From NCBI RefSeq assembly GCF_014645375.1, contig NZ_BMLT01000016.1:1-64000 (forward strand): a DNA stretch of 64,000 nt. The letters are read 5' to 3'. The stretch comes from Marinobacterium nitratireducens (GTDB lineage Bacteria > Pseudomonadota > Gammaproteobacteria > Pseudomonadales > Balneatricaceae). Shown here piece by piece: positions 57,534-64,000 of this stretch; position 1 is the stretch's first letter; every line of letters starts with the position of its first letter. The notes beneath the pieces were generated by a model. It was not told the origin of the DNA, did no database searches, and worked only from the letters and a program-made list of their open reading frames with translations. The position numbers and the translations under genes are program-made.

Positions 57534-58370
57534 ATGATGAACAGGGTTGACTGGATCAGTGCGCTGAACAAGCTGCGCGACAAGGGCGAGTCCTGCGTCC
57601 TGGTGACCATTCTCGAGGAGCGCGGTTCGACACCGCGCAACAGCGGCTCGAAGATGGTCGTCACCGCCGACCGCACCTTCGAGACCATTGGGGGCGGCCA
57701 CCTGGAGCACAAGGCGATGAAGATCGCCCGCCAGATGCTGGTCGACGGCGACAGCGAGGTGCGTCTGGAGAAGTTCTCCCTCGGCGCCAGCCTTGGCCAG
57801 TGCTGCGGCGGCGCCACCACGCTGCTGTTCGAGCCGGTGTTGCAGCCGGCGATCCAGATCGCCCTGTTCGGCGCCGGCCATGTCGGCCGTGCGCTGGCGC
57901 CGCTGCTCGCCAGCCTGCCCTGCAAGGTGCGCTGGATCGACTCGCGGGACAACGAGTTCCCGGAAGAGATACCGCACGGTGTGGAAAAGGTGGTCAACGA
58001 ATTCCCGGTCGACGAAGTCGACGAGATGCCGCCGCACAGCTACTACATCGTGCTGACCCACAATCATCAGCTCGACCAGGAGCTGTCGGAGCGTATCCTC
58101 AAGCGCGGCGACTTCGACTACTTCGGCCTGATCGGCTCCCGGACCAAGCGCAAGCGCTTTGAGCACCGTCTCAAGGCCCGCGGCATCGGCGAGGCGATGC
58201 TAGAGCGCATGATCTGCCCGATGGGCATCCCCCAGGTGAAGGGCAAGCTGCCGGCCGAGATCGCGATCGCCGTCGCCGGCGAAGTGATCGCTCACTACAA
58301 CGCCGACTTCGGTGAACAGAAGAAGCCGAAAACGGACGATCAGCGGCTGAGCATCTGCCGACCGGCCTGA
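57534..58370 (+). CDS. xdhC: xanthine dehydrogenase accessory protein XdhC
   Basis: A 278-residue chaperone: FETIGGGHLEHKA, LGQCCGGATTLLFEP (conserved Cys pair), and a C-terminal Rossmann domain (ALFGAGHVGRALA). XdhC binds the molybdenum cofactor, favours its sulfurated form and delivers it to XdhB. Two ATGs follow a GGGGG run; 57534 is taken. Confidence 0.94.
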   Translation: MMNRVDWISALNKLRDKGESCVLVTILEERGSTPRNSGSKMVVTADRTFETIGGGHLEHKAMKIARQMLVDGDSEVRLEKFSLGASLGQCCGGATTLLFEPVLQPAIQIALFGAGHVGRALAPLLASLPCKVRWIDSRDNEFPEEIPHGVEKVVNEFPVDEVDEMPPHSYYIVLTHNHQLDQELSERILKRGDFDYFGLIGSRTKRKRFEHRLKARGIGEAMLERMICPMGIPQVKGKLPAEIAIAVAGEVIAHYNADFGEQKKPKTDDQRLSICRPA

Positions 58371-58439
58371 ATCCGCAAATCACGCATTCGCGCACGCCCG
58401 TTCGGGCGGGCGCTTTAACAACGAGAGAACCGAAAGCGC

Positions 58440-59747
58440 ATGACTGCTGCACGCAAGGCCTATCGCGCCTCCATCATTCACAGCATTGGCGACCCGGCCG
58501 AGGTCGGGCTCGAAGCCTCTTACGAATACTACGAGGACGGTCTGCTGGTCGTCACCGACGGCCAGATCGAATCACTCGGCGACGCCGCTGTTCTGCTGGC
58601 GCACCTGCCGGAAGGCACCGAGGTGATCGAATACCCGGACGCGCTGCTGACGCCCGGCTTCATCGACACCCATATTCATTACCCCCAGACCGGCATGATC
58701 GCCTCCTATGGCGAGCAATTGCTGGACTGGCTCAACAACTATACCTTCCCGGCCGAGAATGCCTTCCGCGACCCGGCGCACGCCGCGGAAGTCGCCGGGG
58801 TGTTTCTCGACGAGCTGCTGCGCAACGGCACCACCACCGCGCTGGTGTTCGGCACCGTGCACAAGCAGTCGGTCGACGCCTTCTTCGGCGCCGCGCAACA
58901 ACGCAATCTGCGCATGATTGCGGGCAAGGTGCTGATGGACCGCAACGCGCCGGACTATCTGACCGACACCGCCGAATCCGGCTACAACGACAGCCGCGAG
59001 CTGATCGAGCGCTGGCATGGCAAGGGTCGCCTGCACTACGCCGTCACCCCGCGCTTTGCGCCGACCAGCAGCAACGAGCAGCTGGCCGCCGCCGGACAGC
59101 TGCTGCAGGAGTACGAAGGCCTCTACATGCACACCCACCTGTCCGAGAACCGCGACGAGGTGGAGTGGGTGAAATCACTGTTCCCGCAGTGCGACGGCTA
59201 CCTCGACGTCTACGACCATTTCAACCTGCTGGGCGAGCGCTCGGTTTTCGCCCACGGTATCCACCTGTGCGACGACGAATGCAAACGCCTGTCGGAAACC
59301 GGCTCGGCGATCGCCTTCTGCCCGACCTCGAACCTGTTTCTCGGCAGCGGTCTGTTCAACCTGCCGAAAATGGAGCAGCACAGGGTTCGGGTGGGGCTTG
59401 GCACCGACGTCGGCGCCGGCACCAGCTTCTCGATCCTGCAGACGCTGAACGAAGCCTACAAGGTAATGCAGCTGCAGGGCGCCAAGCTCAACCCGTTCAA
59501 ATCGCTGTATCTCGCGACCCTCGGCGGCGCCCGCGCGCTGCGCCTGGACGACCGCATCGGCAGCTTCGCCAACGGCAACGACGCGGACTTCGTGGTGCTG
59601 GACTACAACGCCACACCGCTGATGCGCTATCGCATGGCGCAGGCGAAGACGCTGGACGAGAAGCTGTTCGTGCTGATGATGCTCGGCGACGACCGCACCG
59701 TGCGCGAAACCTTCGCCGCCGGCGAGTCGGTACACCGCCGCGATTGA
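58440..59747 (+). CDS. guaD: guanine deaminase
   Basis: A 435-residue amidohydrolase. Zinc ligands are in FIDTHIHYPQ (His78 and His80), HTHLSEN and FAHGIHLCDDE, and the C-terminal Asp in LGTDVGAG. GuaD converts guanine to xanthine, the XdhAB substrate. It follows xdhC by 69 bases in the same direction; a likely shared transcript. Confidence 0.95.
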   Translation: MTAARKAYRASIIHSIGDPAEVGLEASYEYYEDGLLVVTDGQIESLGDAAVLLAHLPEGTEVIEYPDALLTPGFIDTHIHYPQTGMIASYGEQLLDWLNNYTFPAENAFRDPAHAAEVAGVFLDELLRNGTTTALVFGTVHKQSVDAFFGAAQQRNLRMIAGKVLMDRNAPDYLTDTAESGYNDSRELIERWHGKGRLHYAVTPRFAPTSSNEQLAAAGQLLQEYEGLYMHTHLSENRDEVEWVKSLFPQCDGYLDVYDHFNLLGERSVFAHGIHLCDDECKRLSETGSAIAFCPTSNLFLGSGLFNLPKMEQHRVRVGLGTDVGAGTSFSILQTLNEAYKVMQLQGAKLNPFKSLYLATLGGARALRLDDRIGSFANGNDADFVVLDYNATPLMRYRMAQAKTLDEKLFVLMMLGDDRTVRETFAAGESVHRRD

Positions 59748-59777
59748 GACGAGACGATGCGGACCCCGATGGTAAAC

Positions 59778-59848
59778 GTAGGATGGGTGAAGCCGCACTG
59801 GCTCTACGAGTCAGCGCGCAGCGGAGTTTTTGCGGCGCAACCCATCAG
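59778..59848. repeat. family A inverted repeat
   Basis: GTAGGATGGGTGAAGCCGC faces GCGGCGCAACCCATC. Confidence 0.75.
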
Positions 59849-59885
59849 TGCCTCGGACTCTTCCAAGCCGAATAGCACACCGAAG

Positions 59886-60008
59886 CTGGGTTACACGGCG
59901 CCCATACCGAGACGGCATCGAATATCCGGTCGGTTTGCGCCGCTCCCCCCCCCTGAAATTTGCTCCATGCAATTTCAGGATTTCCGCCATCCATGGCGGT
60001 CATCCTAC
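59886..60008. repeat. composite family A repeat with nested module
   Basis: CTGGGTTACACGGCGCCC and, at the right end, GTCATCCTAC bracket GCGCCGCTCC and the nested pieces ATTTGCTCCATGCAATTTCAG and GCCATCCATGGCGG. The latter match the module in family C copies. This fills the 288-base gap between guaD and gntR. Confidence 0.65.
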
Positions 60009-60035
60009 GAAATAGGCGGGAGCAAGGCGCGCCGT

Positions 60036-60806
60036 TCAGCCGGCGCGCTTCTTCCGGCTCTTGGGCTCTTTGCGATCCTTGATCAGGTGCGAGAAGACCG
60101 CGTGCAGGTCGCCGGAGGCGCCATCGTCCTGGAGGTTGAGCTTATGATCGATATGATCCAGGTGATGCATCATCAGTTGTACCGCCCGCTCCTTGTCGCG
60201 CTTCTTGATGGCGTCGATCAGCTGGTTGTGTTCGTCATAGGAACAGTGCGAGCGATTGCCGGATTCGTAGCGGGCAATGATCAGCGAGGTCTGGGAAACC
60301 AGGCTGCGCTGAAAGTTCAGCAATGGCGCATTGTTCGCCATCAGCGCCAGCTGCAGGTGAAACTCGCCGGACAGGCGGATGCCGGAGCCGCGGTCCCCCT
60401 TGTCGAAGCAGGCCTGCTCGTCGTCGACGAGCTGCTGCAGACTGGCGATCTGCTCGGCGGTTGCATGATCGACCGCAAGCTCCGTGATCGCGCGCTCGAC
60501 GATACGGCGCGCAAAGGAAATCTGTCGTGCCTCCTCGAGACTGGGCTCGGCCACCACTGCACCCCGGTTCGGACGCAGCAGCACGACCTGCTCGTGCGCC
60601 AGGCGCGACAGCGCGCGGCGGATGATGGTGCGACTGACCCCGAAGATCTCGCCAAGGGCCTCTTCACTGAGCTTTGTGCCCGGCGCCAGGCGCTGCTCGA
60701 GAATGGCGTCGAAGATATGCGCGTAGACCACGTCATCCTGAGTGCCGCTTCTGGCACTGCGCGCGCCGCTATCCTCGCCAATGATGTTCTGCAAACGATC
60801 GTTCAT
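60036..60806 (-). CDS. GntR-family regulator with FCD domain, probable purine-catabolism regulator
   Basis: A 256-residue regulator: a winged-helix GntR domain (ILEQRLAPGTKLSEEALGEIFGVSRTIIRRALSRLAHEQVV, about 35-80) and a helical FCD ligand domain (RRIVERAITELAVDHAT, FHLQLALMANNAPL, YDEHNQLIDAIKKRD, HHLDHIDH with its metal/ligand histidines). It lies between guaD and the permease, convergent with guaD. Sites TTGTAYAC upstream of it and of two purine genes suggest the regulon, an inference. The ATG at 60806 is chosen over a GTG at 60818. Confidence 0.87.
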   Translation of the reverse strand: MNDRLQNIIGEDSGARSARSGTQDDVVYAHIFDAILEQRLAPGTKLSEEALGEIFGVSRTIIRRALSRLAHEQVVLLRPNRGAVVAEPSLEEARQISFARRIVERAITELAVDHATAEQIASLQQLVDDEQACFDKGDRGSGIRLSGEFHLQLALMANNAPLLNFQRSLVSQTSLIIARYESGNRSHCSYDEHNQLIDAIKKRDKERAVQLMMHHLDHIDHKLNLQDDGASGDLHAVFSHLIKDRKEPKSRKKRAG

Positions 60807-60912
60807 GGGGCTGACCACTGTCCGGTTTCAGACTCCGCGCTATCAGGGCCCGTCAGGCCCGAGCCGGATATAGTTGTGCGAATGCCGAAAATAGTACACA
60901 GAAAGCGACCGA

Positions 60913-60968
60913 TTGTACACGGACTCTCAGGACAATCTCCCGATACAATCTCCCGGTACAATTTTCCC
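60913..60968 (-). promoter_or_regulatory. operator-like site and ACAAT direct repeats upstream of gntR
   Basis: TTGTACACGG (60913-60922) matches the TTGTAYAC motif. Next to it, GACAATCTCCCG, ATACAATCTCCCG and GTACAATTTTCCCG repeat in tandem (60931-60968), each with an ACAAT half-site. Confidence 0.5.
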
Positions 60969-61095
60969 GCGCCGGGCCGGCGCAGCCGATATCGGACCAC
61001 CGCAGCCGGTGCCACGGCCGCACGAAGCGCGGTTCACGGGCGCTGCCCCTACTTCCCCTTACCACCGGAACCAGAGAACGGAGTTAGATAAAGCC

Positions 61096-61125
61096 TTGCA
61101 CCCAGTGTATACAAACCAATAATAC
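61096..61125 (+). promoter_or_regulatory. permease promoter with TTGTAYAC operator
   Basis: TTGCAC (61096-61101), 18 bases and TAATAC (61120-61125). The palindrome-like GTGTATACAA (61105-61114) sits between the hexamers, where a bound repressor would block polymerase. Confidence 0.55.
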
Positions 61126-61218
61126 AGACCCCAAATTCAAGCCCGGTACCAAAGCGGCGCTGCCTCGACAGACTTGCAGCCTGCGCCGGTATCACCAAAA
61201 CTGCTAGGAGTACGCGTT

Positions 61219-62571
61219 GTGGCGAGCATTGAACAAGAACAAGCTGCTGCTCATTCCATGAGTGAAGACCGAAACGCTGGCTATCTCGACCGCTTTTTCA
61301 AACTGAGCGCACACGGGACCAACGTCAGAACAGAAGTGATAGCCGGCGTCACGACCTTCGTGACCATGGCCTACATCATCTTCGTCAACCCGAACATCAT
61401 GGCCGACGCCGGTGTCGATCATGGTGCGGCCTTCGTCGCCACCTGCATAGGTGCCGCCCTGGCCTGCTTCCTGATGGGCCTCTACGCCAACTGGCCGGTC
61501 GGCCTGGCGCCGGGGATGGGGCTCAATGCCTTTTTCACCTACACCGTGGTCGGGGAGATGGGCTATGACTGGCAGGTCGCGCTCGGCGCCGTCTTCCTGT
61601 CCGGCGTGGCATTCGTGATCCTCAGCTTCTGGAAAATACGGGAATGGCTGCTGAACAGCATCCCGATGAGCCTGCGCTTCGCCATGGGCGCGGGGGTCGG
61701 CCTGTTTCTCGGCCTGATTGGCCTCAAGACCGCCGGCATCGTGGTCGACAGCCCGGCGACCTTGCTGACCATGGGCACCTTTACCGAGCCTGCGGTCCTG
61801 CTGGCCGCGCTCTGCTTCCTGATGATTGCCGTGCTGTCCCATCACCGCGTCTTCGGCGCCGTGCTGATCAGCATCCTGGCGGTCACCGCCATCGGCTGGG
61901 CGCTGGGTCTGGTCGAATACACCGGCATCGTCTCGATGCCGCCGAGCCTGGCACCGACCTTCCTGGCCATGGACATCGCCGGCGCCTTCGACGTCGCCAT
62001 GATCAGCGTCATACTGGCGTTCCTGTTCGTCAACATGTTCGATACTGCCGGCACCCTGATGGCGGTGGCGCACCGCGCCAACCTGATCCGCGAGGACGGT
62101 TATATCGAGAACATGAGCAAGGCGCTGAAAGCGGACAGCAGCTCCAGCGTCGTCGGCGCCCTGGTCGGCTGTCCGCCGGTCACCAGCTACGTTGAAAGCG
62201 CGTCCGGCATCGCCGCCGGCGGCCGTACCGGCCTGACCGCGGTGGTTTGCGGCATCCTGTTCGCCGCCTCCATGTTCCTGGCACCGCTGGCCGGCATGAT
62301 CCCCGCCTACGCGACCGCCGGCGCGCTGATCTATGTCGCCATGCTGATGATGGGCGGCCTGCACAGTATCGACTGGCGGGACCACACCGACATGATCCCC
62401 GCCATCGTCACTGTCGTGATGATGCCTCTGACCTTCTCCATCGCCAACGGTATCGCCATGGGCTTTATCACCTACGCGGTGATGAAAGTCTTTACCGGCC
62501 AGGCCAACCGTATCTCCCTGGCCATGTACGTGCTTTGCGCCATTTTCGTCGCCAAGTTCGTGTTCCTGTAA
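61219..62571 (+). CDS. NCS2-family purine permease, AzgA type
   Basis: A 450-residue protein with about 12-14 helices. The opening YLDRFFKLSAHGTNVRTEVIAGVTTFVTMAYIIFVNPNIMADAG and GLAPGMGLNAFF are the AzgA/adenine-guanine-hypoxanthine permease signature; VNMFDTAGTLMAVAHRANL and ESASGIAAGGRTGLTAV follow. It would import purine bases for the guaD and xdh enzymes. Start is GTG at 61219 with AGGAG at eight bases; ATG at 61258 lacks a site. Exact base preference is not evident. Confidence 0.93.
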   Translation: MASIEQEQAAAHSMSEDRNAGYLDRFFKLSAHGTNVRTEVIAGVTTFVTMAYIIFVNPNIMADAGVDHGAAFVATCIGAALACFLMGLYANWPVGLAPGMGLNAFFTYTVVGEMGYDWQVALGAVFLSGVAFVILSFWKIREWLLNSIPMSLRFAMGAGVGLFLGLIGLKTAGIVVDSPATLLTMGTFTEPAVLLAALCFLMIAVLSHHRVFGAVLISILAVTAIGWALGLVEYTGIVSMPPSLAPTFLAMDIAGAFDVAMISVILAFLFVNMFDTAGTLMAVAHRANLIREDGYIENMSKALKADSSSSVVGALVGCPPVTSYVESASGIAAGGRTGLTAVVCGILFAASMFLAPLAGMIPAYATAGALIYVAMLMMGGLHSIDWRDHTDMIPAIVTVVMMPLTFSIANGIAMGFITYAVMKVFTGQANRISLAMYVLCAIFVAKFVFL

Positions 62572-62587
62572 CCCTTTGCCTCCACTC

Positions 62588-62621
62588 AACCGCAGCGTCC
62601 TCCGGGACCCTGCGGTTTTTT
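62588..62621 (+). terminator. permease terminator
   Basis: AACCGCAG and CTGCGGTT with a GTCCTCCGGGAC inner stem, then TTTTTT. Confidence 0.87.
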
Positions 62622-62827
62622 CGTTGTATGGCGGGCGTAGGCGCGTGAGGCGCTGCCGCGTATCTGCAGCTGCCTGGTATAGGCCTCTGCGGGCGATCGA
62701 GGCTGCGCACCGAGGCATGCAGCAGCAGCCGTGGACCTCTGCCTGCCCGCCTGTCGGCTCTGGGTGGAAAAGCGGTGATATTCAATTAGGCTAAGAATTC
62801 GACCTACCCATTTAGAGAAGGCATGTT

Positions 62828-63088
62828 ATGACCAAGAAATGGCTTTTGCTTGCAGCCACCCTGTTACCGCTGTCTTTTGCCCAGGCCGAGATCACCATTT
62901 CAACCGACAAGATCGAGCTCAGCAAAGACTGCATGAAACTGGAAGGCGACAATATCGAGGTGAAGTCCGACGACTGCAGTTCCGGCAAGTTCGACAAGGA
63001 TGACAAGGAAAACCGCAGCGTTCATGGTGATGACAACCCGGGCCAGGGCCACGATAAAGACCACGGTAAAAAAGACAAGAAGAAATAA
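62828..63088 (+). CDS. small secreted Asp/Lys/His-rich protein, unknown
   Basis: An 86-residue protein with a clear Sec signal peptide (MTKKWLLLAATLLPLSFAQA, cleavage after Ala20). The mature part has two cysteines (KDCMKLEG and SDDCSSG), which could form a disulfide, and a low-complexity tail of Asp, Lys, His and Gly (GQGHDKDHGKKDKKK). It lies between the permease and uraH with its own terminator, and GAGAAGG precedes the ATG. No known family was recognised. A metal-binding or adhesive role is conceivable but not shown. Confidence 0.75.
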   Translation: MTKKWLLLAATLLPLSFAQAEITISTDKIELSKDCMKLEGDNIEVKSDDCSSGKFDKDDKENRSVHGDDNPGQGHDKDHGKKDKKK

Positions 63089-63107
63089 AGTCCTGCGGTA
63101 AAGAACC

Positions 63108-63145
63108 AAAAAAGCCCGCACGGGAGCTCCGCGAGGGCTTTTTTT
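63108..63145 (+). terminator. terminator of the small secreted protein gene
   Basis: AAAAAAGCCCGC and GCGAGGGCTTTTTTT enclose a GGAGCTCC inner palindrome; intrinsic type. Confidence 0.8.
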
Positions 63146-63180
63146 AGGCCCATCGCGCTTTAGCGGGAAAAACGTAAATC

Positions 63181-63253
63181 GTAGGATGGGTGGAGCGGCG
63201 CCTCGGCACGGCGTACCCCTCACCGATGCGGCGAGGGCGTCGTGCAACCCATC
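63181..63253. repeat. family A inverted repeat
   Basis: GTAGGATGGGTGGAGCGGCGCC faces GGCGTCGTGCAACCCATC; nearly the same arms as the copy at 9300. Confidence 0.8.
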
Positions 63254-63404
63254 TCGGGCGCCGGTTCGGCACTATGCCTCCAACCGACTGATTGATGGGT
63301 TCCCTGATATTTGCTCCTGCAATGTCAGGATTCCCACAGTCCCTGGTCGTTGCGTCGCGTCAATCTCGCTGAAAGCGTTAAACAGCGTGCCAAGAATCGG
63401 GTAC

Positions 63405-63438
63405 AAAAAAGCCCGCGACAGGCGAACCTGGCGGGCTT
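63405..63438 (-). terminator. uraH terminator
   Basis: On the minus strand AAGCCCGCCAGG-TTCG-CCTGTCGCGGGCTT followed by TTTT; intrinsic type, 20 bases past the uraH stop. Confidence 0.85.
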
Positions 63439-63457
63439 CTTCGAAAGAATCGCCAAA

Positions 63458-63808
63458 TCAGCTACCGCGATAGGTCGAGTAGCTGTACGGCGAAATCAGC
63501 AGCGGTACGTGATAGTGCTCGTCCTGCTCGGCAATACCGAAACGCAGCACTACCTGATCGAGGAAGGCCGGTGTCGGCAGCTCGACACCCAGCCTGCGGT
63601 AGTAGTCACCGGCGTTGAAGATGAGCTCGTAAACGCCGGGCGCAAAGGCTTCACCTTCCAGTACCGGACTGTCGCAGCGGCCATCGTCGTTGGTCACGGT
63701 GGTGGTGATCAGCTCCCGCTCGTCGCCGATGCGGTAAAGTTCGATCTGGATTTCGCTGCCGGGACGGCCGTGGGCCGCGTCCAGCACGTGAGTCGTCAAA
63801 TATCCCAT
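63458..63808 (-). CDS. uraH: 5-hydroxyisourate hydrolase (transthyretin-like)
   Basis: A 116-residue transthyretin-fold enzyme. The N-terminal LTTHVLDAAHGRPGSEI carries the catalytic His, and the C-terminal tetrapeptide YRGS is the hydrolase signature (transthyretin lacks it). It hydrolyses the urate oxidation product. The frame continues upstream to 63976, but family length gives the ATG at 63808; no strong ribosome-binding site precedes it. uricase and uraD are not in the window. Confidence 0.93.
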   Translation of the reverse strand: MGYLTTHVLDAAHGRPGSEIQIELYRIGDERELITTTVTNDDGRCDSPVLEGEAFAPGVYELIFNAGDYYRRLGVELPTPAFLDQVVLRFGIAEQDEHYHVPLLISPYSYSTYRGS

Positions 63809-63966
63809 CAAGTTCAAGAGGTCCTGGTCCGGTTCCTGCGGGCGAATGCCCGGGCTGCTCCGACGTGCCTCTCCTCCTCTTCGTCTGAATCGATCAGTGC
63901 TTGCCGCTCCGGCTACCGAAGTAGCGGCGACGGCCCCGGGATCAATATAAACACTTCTTTGCATTT

Positions 63967-63976
63967 TTGTACACAA
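63967..63976 (-). promoter_or_regulatory. TTGTAYAC-type operator upstream of uraH
   Basis: TTGTACACAA, a TTGT-N2-ACAA inverted repeat 159 bases upstream of the uraH start, matching the motif near gntR and the permease. Confidence 0.5.
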
Positions 63977-64000
63977 TTAACACGACAACTTTCCATGAAG

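Larger units (their letters stand above)
60807..61218. other. divergent control region of gntR and the permease gene (412 bases)
   Basis: Holds the two operator/promoter sites listed and an unusual triplet of direct repeats. Beyond them nothing is coding. Confidence 0.65.
63089..63457. other. 369-base convergent gap
   Basis: Between the small secreted protein and uraH. It holds a terminator for each and a family A repeat in the middle, followed by a module-like stretch (TGATATTTGCTCCTGCAATGTCAGGA, split near 63305-63330). Confidence 0.65.

Noticed and set aside
55737-58166. An 809-codon open frame antisense to xdhB-xdhC
   Set aside because: Shadow of two well-supported genes, His/Asp/Gly/Val-biased composition, no recognisable domain.
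59757-61091. A 444-codon plus-strand frame from the guaD gap across gntR
   Set aside because: Antisense to the GntR gene and running through repeats; no recognisable domain.
63809-63976. Longer uraH start giving a 56-residue N-terminal extension
   Set aside because: The extension is Arg/Ala-rich without a signal peptide, and the enzyme family begins at the ATG at 63808; the region contains the operator-like site instead.

Overview
The window is a G+C-rich chromosomal segment of a gammaproteobacterium. It looks like a marine Pseudomonadales/Oceanospirillales relative (Marinobacterium-like), judged from gene content: a Pseudomonas-like aa3 oxidase cluster with surf1 and ctaG, msrPQ next to pssA, fabA-fabB, bamD next to rluD-pgeF, a Pseudomonas-like rRNA leader and SOS-type imuA-imuB-dnaE2. 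The genus is an inference; no 16S gene lies inside the window.

Layout. 1-560: leader and two tandem promoters of an rRNA operon that runs off the left edge on the minus strand. 560-9241: caa3/aa3 cytochrome c oxidase structural and assembly genes (ctaC, ctaD, ctaG, ctaE, surf1, a thioredoxin-like protein, ctaA, cyoE), two small membrane proteins and a Yip1-family protein. 9532-14109: msrPQ, pssA, a glutamine-amidotransferase-like protein and a patatin-like phospholipase. 14347-19708: LexA-controlled mutagenesis cassette imuA-imuB-dnaE2. 20047-25689: pgeF, rluD, bamD, nadE, thiO. 25819-30945: an A+T-richer minor-pilin cluster (fimT/U-, pilW-, pilX-, pilV-like) divergent from a pilE-like pilin; the PilV-like protein is about four times the usual length. 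31048-38255: fkpB, lspA, ileS, ribF, murJ, rpsT. 38540-40259: a complete IS1182-family element. 40342-46890: proB, obgE, rpmA, rplU, ispB, fabA, fabB. 47084-51725: two acyltransferases interleaved with molybdenum cofactor genes (moaB, moeA, moaC, moaD). 51860-53281: a SirB-like protein and an RmlD-like reductase. 53699-63808: purine catabolism (xdhABC, guaD, a GntR/FCD regulator, an AzgA-type purine permease, uraH).

How it fits together. The molybdenum cofactor genes supply two kinds of enzyme seen here: xanthine dehydrogenase (XdhAB) and the periplasmic methionine sulfoxide reductase MsrP. The right-hand block imports purines (permease), deaminates guanine to xanthine (GuaD), oxidises hypoxanthine/xanthine to urate (XdhABC) and processes 5-hydroxyisourate (UraH). 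Copies of a TTGTAYAC motif upstream of gntR, the permease and uraH suggest one local regulon; xdhA has different paired palindromes.

The most unusual feature of the window is intergenic. Three families of long imperfect inverted repeats (A: GATGGGTT/AACCCATC; B: GTAGGAGC/GCTCCTAC; C: GTAGGGCACCTTGAGCG/GCGAAACGTGCC) and at least five arrays of related heptamers, each with a period of exactly 7 bases, fill many gaps. The IS1182 element sits inside a family C copy, and a 160-bp MITE-like element lies between ileS and ribF.
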